NCBI GenBank assembly: GCA_900169235.1
Contig: FWCC01000105.1
Location: forward strand, 1-64,000
DNA: 64,000 nt
From: Zarea fungicola
Lineage: Eukaryota > Ascomycota > Sordariomycetes > Hypocreales > Cordycipitaceae
Reading direction: 5' to 3'
The stretch's first letter is position 1. Every line of letters starts with the position of its first letter. The notes under the pieces were generated by a model, which was given only the letters and a program-made list of their open reading frames with translations, had not been told where the DNA came from and searched no databases. The translations under genes and the position numbers were made by a program. This document shows positions 12,066 through 22,153 of this stretch, in pieces.

Positions 12066-14273
12066 ATGGCGTCCAGAGAACAGCTCTTCCTCGCCCTCCT
12101 AAGAAGCGATCACATCAAAGACCACCTCCTCCCCCATCTCTCAACCTCGGACCTCTGCGCCCTCCGACAGTCTTCCTCGGCCTGCTGTAACCTCCTCACC
12201 AAGCGCGTCTTCACGCGTGTCCACGTCACATTTACTGCCAACACTTTCACCAAACCATGCCGCGTCTCGGCCCTGGGCCGTATCGGCCAGCACATTGAGC
12301 ATTTTACCTTCAACTTCCCGCACTCGCAGACGACATTTCTGCCACCACTGATCCATCCTCAGAAGGGGAACGAAATCAGCTTCCTCTACACGCCGCACAC
12401 GAGCATGGACTCGGCACTCGTCCGCCCCAAGTATGCCAACACGGAGCTGGCCGACATTCTCACCCAGCAGTACCCACCGCTCTTCCATGCCGCGACCAAC
12501 GTCCCAAGCTTCATCAATGCCTTTCACAAACTCACTAATATTCGCCACCTGACTGTACGCTGTCCCGGCCAGAACCCGGCGGAACGCTACCGCCGGGATA
12601 TTGTTGACTATGCCCTCATCAGCCTGCGCATCGCCGTTGAGAAGGCGCCGCTGATGAACCTGCACAAGCTCTCGCTGTCGTCGCTACACCCATCAGCACT
12701 CAACTATCTGCGCCACGTCAATGGCATCGGCAGTGTGCCGTCTGCGTCTCGTCGCTGGAAGCAGATTCGCAAGCTGCACATGTCAATTGAGGCGTGGGAC
12801 TTCAGCAGTGCTACCAACCCGGGCTTGGATCATCTCAAAATAATCGACGACTACATCCGTCAACTTGCACCGCGCCTTGAGAAGCTGGCTTTTTCCTGGA
12901 TCGGTGCAACCAAGGGACCATGTCCTATTGCCCTCTCGTCGGACGCCCTGTTTGCGCCGCCACGTAGCTCCCAAAAGCTCTTCAATGAGCTTACATCCCC
13001 AATGTCGCCACTGCCAGCCCTGCCCTCACGCGCCCCCATCCACATGCCGGTGCTGCGATACCTACAGATCCGTAACACGGCCATGAACGCGCCGCAGCTG
13101 CGTCACCTCATCACAGCACACCAAAAGACTGTCAAGGAGTTTGACTTTGAAAACGTTAGCCTCATCGACAACGGCCGGTGGGACGATGCGCTGGCGCCTG
13201 TGAGCGAGTCACGCAGGTGGTCGTGCGGTAACTTGTCCGTTGCATCGACATCAGCGGCGTCGCAGTACAGCCTGGTGAGCGAGAGCTCGGACGATATACC
13301 AGCCAGCCCCAGTGCGGCGGTGGAGGCCGTGAGCAGAGAGCTTCTCGACTTGGATATCGGCGCGTATGGCTTTGATGACGACGAGCAGACGGTGATTGAG
13401 GAATTGACAGATGATATTGCCTCCATGCGCGAGGCTAGTGAGTCGGAAATGGGCTTCACGACCAAGATTAGGAAGAAGAAGCGCTCCAAACACCATCGCC
13501 ATCATCATAGTCACCACCACGATCAAGAGTATCATCATCGTGAGAAGCGTAAGCACAGCAGGAGCGCCAGCGAGCCTGACTACAAGTCTACGCCTCCTCC
13601 ACCGCCTCCATCCCTACCCCGTTCGCATTCGTCATCGTCCCAGATGTCTTCCTCTTCTTTGTTTTCCCCTCTGCGCCGCAGTCCATCCAACACGTCCACC
13701 TCCGCTTCCACCCCCAAGACCAATTCTCGCAAGCGGTCTCAGGAAACGTTCCCCACACCCGTCACCCTCCCAGACCCCTTCATCTCCGCGCCCATCCTCT
13801 CATCCGAGCCACAGCCTGTTCTGCTCCTTCAGCCAACCGTCTACGACCCCCAAGCGTCCAAGTTTTCCTCTGACGACGGGATTACTGCTGTGCAGCGCAA
13901 TCTGGAGCAAGAAGAAGCTCATAGACTGCTCGCTGAAGATGCATCAGCGCGGGTCAGCGCGTTGCAGCGCGCAAAGGACGCCGTCATGACGAAGTTGACG
14001 CGCGAGTTTTCCAAGAAGCACACCAGCATCAACAGTAGCAAAAACAACAACAATAGCAACAACAAATTTAGCAATTACAACCACCATGGCCATGGCTACA
14101 GCGGTGGCGCTGGTAACAACGGTGCCGTCGCGGCATGTCGCCTCATGGCTGGCAGAGCACTTCTCAGCGGTACTGGGAGCTACTACACAGGAAATAGTAG
14201 CTTTGTGCTTGAAGACCGGTGCACAATGGACAGCCAGAGCGTCATGGTTCCGCTCATGTTTACCCGAGCGTGA
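12066..14273 (+). CDS. F-box-like protein with a long disordered C-terminal half
   Basis: Single exon, 735 residues, ATG at 12066 after a pyrimidine-rich leader. Residues about 15-50 (HLLPHLSTSDLCALRQSS, then CCNLLTKRVFTRVHV) fit a fungal F-box, the Skp1-binding module of SCF ubiquitin ligases. Residues about 60-380 resemble the leucine-rich, irregular repeat region of fungal F-box proteins. The C-terminal half is disordered. It has a Lys/His tract (KKKRSKHHRHHHSHHHDQ at about 475-492), Ser/Pro-rich stretches, a short charged helix (about 610-660) and an Asn/Ser tract. The domain call is by eye and the substrate is unknown. The His run could also act as a nuclear-speckle targeting signal. Confidence 0.75.
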   Translation: MASREQLFLALLRSDHIKDHLLPHLSTSDLCALRQSSSACCNLLTKRVFTRVHVTFTANTFTKPCRVSALGRIGQHIEHFTFNFPHSQTTFLPPLIHPQKGNEISFLYTPHTSMDSALVRPKYANTELADILTQQYPPLFHAATNVPSFINAFHKLTNIRHLTVRCPGQNPAERYRRDIVDYALISLRIAVEKAPLMNLHKLSLSSLHPSALNYLRHVNGIGSVPSASRRWKQIRKLHMSIEAWDFSSATNPGLDHLKIIDDYIRQLAPRLEKLAFSWIGATKGPCPIALSSDALFAPPRSSQKLFNELTSPMSPLPALPSRAPIHMPVLRYLQIRNTAMNAPQLRHLITAHQKTVKEFDFENVSLIDNGRWDDALAPVSESRRWSCGNLSVASTSAASQYSLVSESSDDIPASPSAAVEAVSRELLDLDIGAYGFDDDEQTVIEELTDDIASMREASESEMGFTTKIRKKKRSKHHRHHHSHHHDQEYHHREKRKHSRSASEPDYKSTPPPPPPSLPRSHSSSSQMSSSSLFSPLRRSPSNTSTSASTPKTNSRKRSQETFPTPVTLPDPFISAPILSSEPQPVLLLQPTVYDPQASKFSSDDGITAVQRNLEQEEAHRLLAEDASARVSALQRAKDAVMTKLTREFSKKHTSINSSKNNNNSNNKFSNYNHHGHGYSGGAGNNGAVAACRLMAGRALLSGTGSYYTGNSSFVLEDRCTMDSQSVMVPLMFTRA

Positions 14274-14582
14274 TGAATTGCCACGACCTTACTGTCTTGC
14301 AAAGATTGCAGAGCTGGAAACGATTGTCTTGAAAATGACATGATTTTATGTTGAAGTGGAAAGGCCGTTATCATCTTCCTTATTTTGGTTTAGGACCTTT
14401 TATTTTGTTCTTCTTTTTTTATCTTCCTTCTACATTTTGTTTCTCTTTATCCTTCTTTCCGAATGAACATCATTCCTGTCATTATCATGTATTTTTCAAA
14501 TAGTTATCAAGCCTGCGCCTATTCTACTATCGTTGAAATGGCACCCGGCCGCTCTTCATTTTTATCCTGAAATATTTAAAAT
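14274..14582. other. Convergent 3' intergenic region
   Basis: About 300 bases between the stop codons of the F-box-like gene (+) and the DsbA-like gene (-). It is T-rich and should hold both 3' ends. Nothing else is seen. Confidence 0.5.
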
Positions 14583-15377
14583 TTAACAACTGTCCTTGGC
14601 CACCGTTTCCAAAGCCTTGATATAAGCCGTCACCTCCTTTGCCCCGGTCAGTGTAAGGTCCCTCTTCTTGCCCTCGACCCGAACTACCGGCACGGCATCA
14701 ACATCACTCCCAACAATCCTCATCCTATCTCTCACCTTTCTTAGCCCCAATTCCTTATCTCCCACAGCCTTCCTCGCATCCGCCTCGTCGATGCCAGCCT
14801 CCACGCATGCTCCCACCAACGTCTCATCTGCTGTTGGATGTTGCCCCCGCGTAAAGTACCGCGCGTACAGCGCATCTACGAGCTTTGTCGTCCGTGCCTC
14901 GGTGCCACCGTTTTCTGGGTCTTGAAAGTGCTGGATAATGCGGTGCGCGTGAAGGGTATTGGCTTTGCCGCCAGCGTTGATGGGCGCCGACAAGTCTGGC
15001 ATCTCCGTGTTAAGAATGCGCCTCGCTTCGGTGTTGCTGCCCTGCTGCCAGTCGCTCTCGTCGGCGGCTTCGGGAAGATCAGTACTGAGACGGAAAGGCT
15101 CAAAGTGAAGGGTAAAGTTGATTTTTTGGCCGTGGTCGGTGGCGCGGACCTGCTTCAGGGCTTCATCCAGTCTAAAGGTTTTTGTAACTTCTTGAGATTG
15201 ATTTTTTTCGAGGAAAAGAAAGAAGCATAGAGATTCACGACGACTTACCTCTTCCTGGCTACATATGTCCTTCAATTGGCATGTTAGCTTGCTGGTATTG
15301 GGTACTTGATCATTTCGAGTGCAACCTTACCAGGGGCACACTGTGTCGAATGTAAACGTTACCTCAGACTGATACAT
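14583..15377 (-). CDS. DsbA/FrnE-like thioredoxin-fold protein with CPWT active site
   Basis: Three exons on the minus strand (15377-15331, 15269-15249, 15171-14583) give 218 residues. The introns are 61 nt (GTAAGG, GCTAAC, AAG) and 77 nt (GTAAGT, TTTAG). The middle exon is only 21 nt. The joined N-terminus reads MYQSEVTFTFDTVCPW, then TYVARKRLDEAL. This is the fold-defining beta strand, active-site loop and helix of the DsbA/FrnE family (thiol-disulfide oxidoreductases or isomerases, no signal peptide, so probably cytosolic). The usual CPWC is CPWT (C14, T17), so only one redox cysteine remains in the motif. That favours glutathione-type, monothiol or non-redox chemistry. The helical insertion and a Val-Pro cis-proline motif (DAVPVVRVEG) are present. 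Confidence 0.85.
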
Positions 15378-15699
15378 GATGATCGTATCGTTGGGAGAAC
15401 AGAGTGATGAAATCAGCTGTTATACAATGTATAATCAAGAAATAAACATTTACATATTGGCACCCCGCATTAATAATTACTAGATTAGTGTTCCGTATAC
15501 ATTGCTGCATCCTTTTTAATTCGATGCGGGGTCACCATCTCGGGCAAACGGGTATTAACGTAGCTGGACATCTAATAACCGTCAAAGTCTACCATAGAGG
15601 TCACATGTATGCTACTTAATTCATCTGAAATCGCTAAATTATCTTGAAAACATTTTTTGTATATGTGCCCAGTTCAACCAAATTGAAATTTCCTTTTTT
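15378..15699. other. Intergenic with a small inverted repeat
   Basis: AT-rich spacer between the DsbA-like gene start and the Nop13 stop codon. It contains an imperfect inverted repeat, ACCCCGCAT at 15462-15470 and ATGCGGGGT at 15524-15532. I see no ORF or RNA gene. Confidence 0.5.
15462..15532. repeat. Short inverted repeat, 9-bp arms
   Basis: Perfect 9-base arms (ACCCCGCAT and its complement) flank a 53-base AT-rich loop. It could be a tiny MITE-like remnant, a cruciform, a binding-site pair or chance. The arms contain the CCCCGC word, close to fungal C2H2-type response elements. Confidence 0.4.
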
Positions 15700-16944
15700 T
15701 TAATCAAATGTAACCTTGCTACCCGTATGCTCTACCACTCTGCCCGTCATTCTGGCATTTTGGATATCCTCTGGGTTCTCCGCCTTGGCTGGCCTGTGTT
15801 GTCTCCTGTCACCATTCTCACGGGGGCCGCGTGATCCTCCACCTCCGTTGGGTGCATTGGCCGGTCTGTCCTTGCCGAAGCGCTTCTTGTACCGCGACTG
15901 GTCATCCTCTGCAAGCTCAAGCTTGAGTTCGCGGCCAAGCATACGATTCACATACCACTTGCGCGTCTTGAACTGTTTTTGCTGCTGTCCATTGTTCTTT
16001 TTCTTTGTCTTCTTCTTATCCTCCGTGTCGTCATTGTCATTGTCGCCATCGGCGCTCTTCTTGTCTTGGTCGGCGTCTTCCTTGTCGTCTCTAAAATCTT
16101 CCTCGGTCTCAATGGCTTCCTTGACCTTGACGAAGCCCTTGACGGCCCAGGCGGCAGCCTCGGGCTCCTTGAACTTGACCCAACCATAGCCCTTGCACTT
16201 GCCCGTGTCCTCAAATGTAGCAATCTTGGCCCACTCAATCTCGCCACACTTTTCAAAGTTGCGTATCACGTCATCCTCGGTCGTCTTGAAGCTCATGTTG
16301 CCCACAAAGATTTTGCGACTCGCATTAGGGTCCACGGCTGGAGCGGCCCCGTCCTTGCCCTCCACGCCGTCCTTTGCCACGATCTCCTTCTTGGGGCGGC
16401 CCTCAAACGACTTGGAATCCTTGATCAGTAACTTGCGGCCGTGCCACTCCGTCTCAGACAGTGCAATCGCGGCCACTTTCCCGCCCAAGTCGGAGAAGTC
16501 GACGTACGCGAAACCCTTGTTCGTCGGTGGATCCGTCTTCTTGTCGCGACCGGGCACCTTATTCACGGGCAGCTTGATGCGAGTAATCATGTTCACAGCG
16601 AGGACTCCGCCCGAGTTGTCGATGAGCCACTGGCGCAGCTCTAGCGGCGTCACGCTGAAGCGTAGGTTGCCGATCCAAACGCCGTGCTCGGAGCGGGCGG
16701 CCTTTTCATTATTGTTCTTGGTGGACGTCTCCTCTCCCTCCTCCAGGTCGTTGTTGTCATTGTCCCTCTTCGCCGTGGAATCCACACTCTTTCCCTTTTT
16801 TAAAGCACGACGGGCACGCTTCGAAGGCGGCTCAGGGGCTTCGACGTCGATTTCGATTTCGTCAATCTCCGCCTTGCGCTTGGCGGAGGCGTTGTCGTCG
16901 GGAGCCGTGTCCACGGGTGACATTTCCCTTTCGTCAGAAGACAT
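15700..16944 (-). CDS. NOP13: Nucleolar RNA-binding protein Nop13-like (two RRMs)
   Basis: Single exon, 414 residues from the ATG at 16944. An in-frame ATG at 17073 would add 43 residues that look untranslated (NSTKAANLNSDYT), so I prefer the shorter form. An acidic/basic N-terminus with KRARRALKKGK-type nuclear signals precedes RRM1 (about 88-179, RNP2 VWIGNL, RNP1-like KGFAYVDF). RRM2 starts at about 211 (IFVGNM, KGYGWVKF). It is split by a 50-60-residue Asp/Lys-rich insert before its last strand (GRELKLEL), as in yeast Nop13. A Gly/Arg-rich segment and MTGRVVEHTGSKVTF close the protein. Nop13 binds pre-ribosomal particles in the nucleolus. Confidence 0.88.
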   Translation of the reverse strand: MSSDEREMSPVDTAPDDNASAKRKAEIDEIEIDVEAPEPPSKRARRALKKGKSVDSTAKRDNDNNDLEEGEETSTKNNNEKAARSEHGVWIGNLRFSVTPLELRQWLIDNSGGVLAVNMITRIKLPVNKVPGRDKKTDPPTNKGFAYVDFSDLGGKVAAIALSETEWHGRKLLIKDSKSFEGRPKKEIVAKDGVEGKDGAAPAVDPNASRKIFVGNMSFKTTEDDVIRNFEKCGEIEWAKIATFEDTGKCKGYGWVKFKEPEAAAWAVKGFVKVKEAIETEEDFRDDKEDADQDKKSADGDNDNDDTEDKKKTKKKNNGQQQKQFKTRKWYVNRMLGRELKLELAEDDQSRYKKRFGKDRPANAPNGGGGSRGPRENGDRRQHRPAKAENPEDIQNARMTGRVVEHTGSKVTFD

Positions 16945-17652
16945 AGGGACCAAAATTGTGTAGTCTGAATTTAAATTGGCCGCTTTAGTTGAGTTTTGGG
17001 AACGAAATGGGGTGATTGATTTATCCCGTCGCCTTGTTCGTCGCAAGCGTTCGGCTTCAACAGTGGCGTACATTTCGACAGAAATTTTTCTGGGTCTTGA
17101 AAGCGATAAGCCTTATCACACTTTGGTGGCGCCTTGGTACCTCTGTCAATCTAGATACATGACTCGAGCAACAGTTGAACGTTTCTTGAATTATTTCGGT
17201 TCCGGGACAAATGCACATGTATTCCAACTTTATTTTGTTTGTGTGAAATGTATGCGTCGTCAGGCTCCTTCTCACTGCCACGATTGGCGCTTGTTGAGAT
17301 GATCAAGCTTTATGGTCCACCGTTTTTTGCTCAACCAGGCTCTGCCTCTTCTAATTACATGCTGTCAATTCTGCAACGAGTTTCAATACAGAAGTAGTTA
17401 TCTATCTAATCAATTCTCGCCATAGCATTACTACCAATATTTTGCCAGTTGGCACAGCAGTATAGACTGTTACAAAAATTTGTCAAGATTATAGGGTATG
17501 CATCCATCAATAATCATAGCGGACATCCAAGGTCCATTTAATCGTCATGTTTAAATAATGCATGCCTCTGTGCGGAAAACCCCTCCCTCAGAATTGTGCT
17601 GCAAATATGATTTGGGATAATAAAATATATATGCATGTGGTCAATGTGTCAC
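16945..17652. other. Intergenic region, Nop13 promoter side
   Basis: About 0.7 kb between Nop13 and the HAD-hydrolase stop codon, both on the minus strand. The first 130 bases could encode an N-terminal extension of Nop13. The rest is AT-rich and shows no gene. Confidence 0.5.
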
Positions 17653-18643
17653 CTACATCTTTGAGGTCTTGGCGCGAGTGAGCCTGCGCTCGACGGCTAC
17701 CTTGGGGTGTTCGCCTTCAAGGTCCATCCCAGTAATTTGTTCCAATTGTTCCACGGCTTCATACGCCCTGCCCAAGTTTACCTTGACTGTTTGCAAACCT
17801 TCCTTTTTCGCAGCCTTAAGGTTTTCGCCAATGTCGTCCAGGAACAGAATATCCGCTGCATTTACCCCGGTTTCCCACCCCAGACTGCGATTACGCGGAG
17901 AATTGGCGTGGGATTTTGCAAACTCATCGAGCTTTCTGATGGCGAGCTGATACATTCTAGGGTCTGGTTTGCGGAGACCGACATGTGCAGAGGAGACGAA
18001 GACGTCAAACAGTCCTGTGAGCTCACCGGAGAAGAAATCGGGCTTGTGGAGTTTGTGGCCTGGTGGGAAAATGACGGTGTTGCTGAGGGCGGCAAGGATA
18101 TACTTGTTGCTTGCCTTGAGCTTCTGCAAGGCTGGAACCATCCACGGATCGTGAGCCGCCGAAGAGGTCATCATTTCGTTGAACAACCGTTCGCCATCCA
18201 ATTTTGGTAGTGGTGGGAGGACATCCTCAAGTTTTGGGTTCCTTACTTTTTCTCTGCGGTAAAAGGCCACCCAGTTTGATTGTTGGTGCAAATCACGGTT
18301 GAAACCCTCAAAAAAAGAGGCATCCATGATAATGTCGCCGCGTTCCAGACGTTGCCAGAAGCCATTGGGGGCGGACTTGGATATCGAGTAGTTGATCCAG
18401 CCAGGGGGGATGTTGAGACTCAATTCATAGTCTAAAATTGCCTGAAATGGAGAAACAACCTATAGCACGAATTAGCATGGCTTGAAATCGTAAAAAGATG
18501 AAGCAATTACTGGAGGCATTTTGACTTACACAAACGCCACCTATGTCAAACATGATCACCTTGGGTTGCTTAGGCCCGTACAGTTCACCATCAATAGCCT
18601 CCATGATGAGGTCTGCAGGTGGCTCGTCACCAAATCCAGACAT
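17653..18643 (-). CDS. HAD-superfamily hydrolase (epoxide-hydrolase N-domain / ACAD10-type)
   Basis: Two exons (18643-18530, 18441-17653) give 300 residues. The 88-nt intron has a GTAAGT donor, a TGCTAAT branch and a TTCAG acceptor. HAD motifs are in order: motif I FDIGGV (nucleophile D33), motif II Ser/Thr in LSNT (about 158-160), the motif III lysine in GLRKPDPRMY (about 193-202) and motif IV ILFLDDIGENLKAA (about 236-248). The helical C1 cap lies between motifs I and II. The second motif-I aspartate is Gly (DxG), as in YihX- and ACAD10-type members, which suggests sugar-phosphate or similar phosphatase activity. There is no targeting peptide. The divergent neighbour is RPL5, with 477 bp between start codons. 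Confidence 0.85.
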
Positions 18644-19120
18644 TCTAGTCAATGGTATAATTATTGTATTTCTGTATGCAATAGGATGATGCTGCCAGGT
18701 GTCGCAACCTCAATCATCACTGCCCGGACACGACAATGTTAAAACAGCCCCGGTAAACGCCGTCTTGCCTCGGTCAACTATTATGGGCCGCGTTTCGCGG
18801 AATTGACCACTTGCATAATCTGCACAAATGTACATTTGCACAACGTTGATAGAACATTAGTACTAGTGCTCCACTTCAAGAAGCAGCCCCACAGCTTATA
18901 GTTACATAATAGATGCACGTGACCTACCATCGAGGTTAAGTGTCGCAGCACAAGCATCTCGTCCCCAACCACGGTTTTGCGGTGTGGGCCACACATTTGG
19001 CAGGCTGCTTCGCTTAGGGCTTGAATTTATCCCCCACCAAAATTTTATTAGTCTTTTCCTTACGACTTCTCATCAACAACCTCTAGATATAGTCCATTGT
19101 TGACCACCAATACCGTCAAA
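18644..19120. promoter_or_regulatory. Divergent promoter, HAD hydrolase / RPL5
   Basis: This 477-bp region separates two outward-pointing start codons and must hold both promoters. The RPL5 side has a pyrimidine-rich tract (about 19050-19085) near the likely start of transcription, usual for ribosomal-protein genes. I see no ORF of interest. Confidence 0.5.
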
Positions 19121-20303
19121 ATGGTAAGTTAGGCCTATCTCACAGGTTTGCATCTTCGATGCGAATCTGCAGTCTTTGGTTTCATGCCATCGTTAGTCAT
19201 GACCGCCTGGCAGAAACGCCAATGGCCATGTACTTTGCTCGAAATATAGAGTCAATGCAAGATGCTTCGGAAGACGAGCAATTCTGAAGCGCAAATTGCT
19301 GACTCGGGGTTATACAAATAGGGTTTCAACAAGATGGTCAAGAGCAGCGCTTACTACAGGTTAGTTTTTTTTATAACAAATCGCCCAAGTTGTTTTATGA
19401 TTTGAAGCATTTTTCTAATTTGTTTTTTGGTACAGCCGCTTCCAAACCAAGTTCAAGCGCCGTCGTCAAGGCAAGACCGACTACTATGCCCGCAAGCGCC
19501 TCATCACCCAGGCCAAGAACAAGTACAATGCCCCCAAGTACCGCCTGGTCGTCCGCTTCACCAACAAGGACATTATCATGCAGCTCGTGACCTCTGAGAT
19601 TTCCGGCGACAAGGTCTTTTGTGCCGCCTACGCCCACGAGCTCAAGGCCTACGGCATCGAGCACGGTCTTACCAACTGGGCCGCTGCCTACGCCACCGGT
19701 CTCCTCATCGCCCGCCGTGCCCTCAAGAAGCTCGGCCTCGACGAGGACTTTGTCGGAGTCGAGGAGGCTGATGGTGAGTTCACCCTCACTGAGGCCGCCG
19801 AGACCGACGACGGCGAGCGCCGCCCTTTCAAGGCTTTCCTCGATGTTGGTCTTGCCCGCACCTCCACCGGTGCCCGTGTCTTTGGTGCTCTCAAGGGTGC
19901 CTCCGACGGCGGTATTTTCATTCCCCACTCGGAGAAGCGCTTCCCTGGTTACGACATGGAGACCAAGGAGCTCGATGCCGACACCCTCCGCAACTACATC
20001 TACGGTGGTCACGTCGCCGAGTACATGGAGACCCTCGCCGATGACGACGAGGAGCGCTACCGCAGCCAGTTCGTCAAGTACATTGAGGATGATATCGAGG
20101 CCGAGTCCCTCGAGGAGCTGTACGCTGATGCCCACAAGGCTATCCGCGAGGACCCCTTCAAGAAGGCCGAGGGTGCTGGCCCCAAGAAGACCAAGGAGGA
20201 GTGGAAGGCTATCGGCCTCAAGCACAAGACCCAGCGTCTGACCAAGGAGGAGAAGGTTGCCAACGTGCAGAAGAAGATTGCACAGCTCCTGCAGGAGGAG
20301 TAA
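19121..20303 (+). CDS. RPL5: 60S ribosomal protein L5 (uL18)
   Basis: Three exons (19121-19123, 19322-19359, 19436-20303) give 302 residues. The first exon is only the ATG, followed at once by GTAAGT. This 198-nt intron ends TACAAATAG, and the second is 76 nt (GTTAGT donor, TCTAAT branch, TACAG). The protein is the eukaryotic uL18 that binds 5S rRNA with L11 and enters the 60S subunit. Clear marks are [69 protein letters not shown] and the lysine-rich tail. Codon use is strongly biased to C-ending codons, as expected for very high expression. That bias also creates a long open antisense frame, which is not a gene. Confidence 0.97.
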
Positions 20304-22153
20304 AAAGTTGCCATAGACGGCTCAATGACCCTTTTTTCTGGTAATGCTTGGTTCAGGAGTTTTCAGGACGGCAGTGATGAATAAAAATACCACGAGGCTT
20401 TCCATGATTTGATTTCAAACATTTAATCTTTTCATCAATGATGTGATGTCTTTTATGGCGTACATTATGTGACTTTGATTTTGCATGTGCATGTAATAGG
20501 AGGACTTGCGCTGCGTGTACGTCTCGTCTTTCATTGTCTTATCCTCAGATGTTGCGAAATCAGGCAAGGGGGCTGCTATGCTTATTGCCCGGATTTTTCT
20601 CGGCGGCAGCTACTTGGATGTGCTTGAACAGGTCATATATGCAACACCATTAATTAATGAATGCCCTTTGCTAGCAATAAAAGTTGCGCATGGGAGTGCG
20701 ACGCTATTACATTTCGTATAGAAAGAGGCGTTAAAAAAAAACAAAAAAAAACAAAACAAAGAGACTGGATAGAATTCAACGTGCCGAAGAGATAACAAGG
20801 GAGCAGAGATTCAACATGTAAACCAAAATAGACCTAAACTATCAGTGGGTGGAGGTTTTGGTGGGTGATTTTAGCGTGACAAAGGTGGGAGCAAGGACGG
20901 TTCCGCTACAAGTACCTATGGAGTAGGCTTACTGGATAAAACAGCATTCTGTAGCGGGACGAGTGGGTGTAGCGGCATTACAAAGTACTGGTACCTCCTG
21001 GTAAGGCTGGGGGTCTTGATGGCGGCGGCAGGTCTAGAACTCTGTGGCTGGGTTGAGTGATTTTAGCCTGCAAAAGGAAACAATAATCCGTATCAGCAAT
21101 AACGTGACTAATGTATCTGAAAAGATGAGTGGCAAGGGGGAAAGAAACGGAAATATGGTTTGAGGTTGTAAATTTTCAGTTGGGCCGAAAGCAGCAGTGA
21201 CCAGCAGATAGTTTCCGGGACCTAGTAAGTTATTAGTTGCTGACGAGAGCAGCGGTTGTGTGATGACTCGCGCTCTACTAGATATTGCTCTGCGAATGTA
21301 GCCGTTCATGTTTCTGGTAATCTAGCACATGTAGGCTCCAGAGAGAAGCCAGAAGCATGAGCATACAATCGTTTATGATTTTGCTCATCACCAGCTATTT
21401 ACATCAAGTACCAAGCTAAAGTACCTCGGCAGCCAATACAGAGTTTACTGGACACAGCTATTACCAACCTACCTGTAGTGGCAAACCTGCTGGAAGCCTC
21501 GGAAGCAAGGTGCCTGAAGTGGCCTGGCACCCCCTGGGAGGAGGTTGCGGAGACCCAGTATTTTGCAATTTGGAGGGGCATTACACATCGTCATTACCGC
21601 CCACCCGAGAGCCATTACAGTTGAGCACATCCCCCAGCATTTGCCACTCAAGACCCTCAAGGAATCCCTTATACCCTCCCCCCGCGATTGGCCTTTGAAC
21701 TGCCAGCCAACCCATTTGCCCGCACCTGTCAAAACTGCGAAAAGCCCGCAAGAGTCCCGAAAAGTCCTCTCTCAAACGGCGAGGATAAGGACGGAAAAGA
21801 GCCCTGTCTAGTCGTCCTTTTGTCAGACATTTGTATGCGGAAACTTGAGCGGCCTGGCACCACTTTACAAGCCTTGGTCGTGCATGTCTCGTTCGCCGTT
21901 ATCCGTGTCCGCCCGCCCCCAAAACGCTTACAATCATCAGAAGTTACTACGACTTTCCCCAGTCTCTAAGTCAACCCCTCTCCTTTCGTCATCGCTCATC
22001 AATCTTTCTTTTCTACTGTCTTCCATTATATCAATCTATTCTATCCATCGATGTATCGTCAACGCCTCTGATACGGCATTGCGACGACCTTGAAGCGGTA
22101 ATTGTTGACCTCTTGTGTTACCTCTACGGGCGGCTCGCCTCTGTCTCGCGACG
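20304..22153. other. Intergenic between RPL5 and MHP1
   Basis: 1.85 kb. The first part is AT-rich 3' sequence with an interrupted A-run near 20733-20757. The last 200 bases are pyrimidine-rich and form the MHP1 leader. The word CAGTGGGTGG near 20843 is not part of an inverted repeat. I see no gene. Confidence 0.5.

Noticed and set aside
12141..12665. Antisense frame in the F-box-like gene
   Set aside because: Shadow of a GC-rich coding exon, with no motif or splice logic.
16945..17073. N-terminal extension of Nop13 from the ATG at 17073
   Set aside because: In frame, but the added residues look like untranslated sequence. It is kept only as an alternative start.
19124..19321. Possible box C/D snoRNA in the first RPL5 intron
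   Set aside because: CTGA words exist but no good C box (RTGATGA) with terminal stem. Ribosomal-protein introns often host snoRNAs, so I looked, but the signal is missing.
19395..20225. 276-codon open frame antisense to RPL5
   Set aside because: It lies wholly opposite RPL5 and its Leu/Gly/Val-rich product mirrors the strong C-ending codon bias of that gene.
20843..20852. CAGTGGGTGG word like the MITE end
   Set aside because: No flanking TA, no similarity beyond the first ten bases and no inverted partner nearby.
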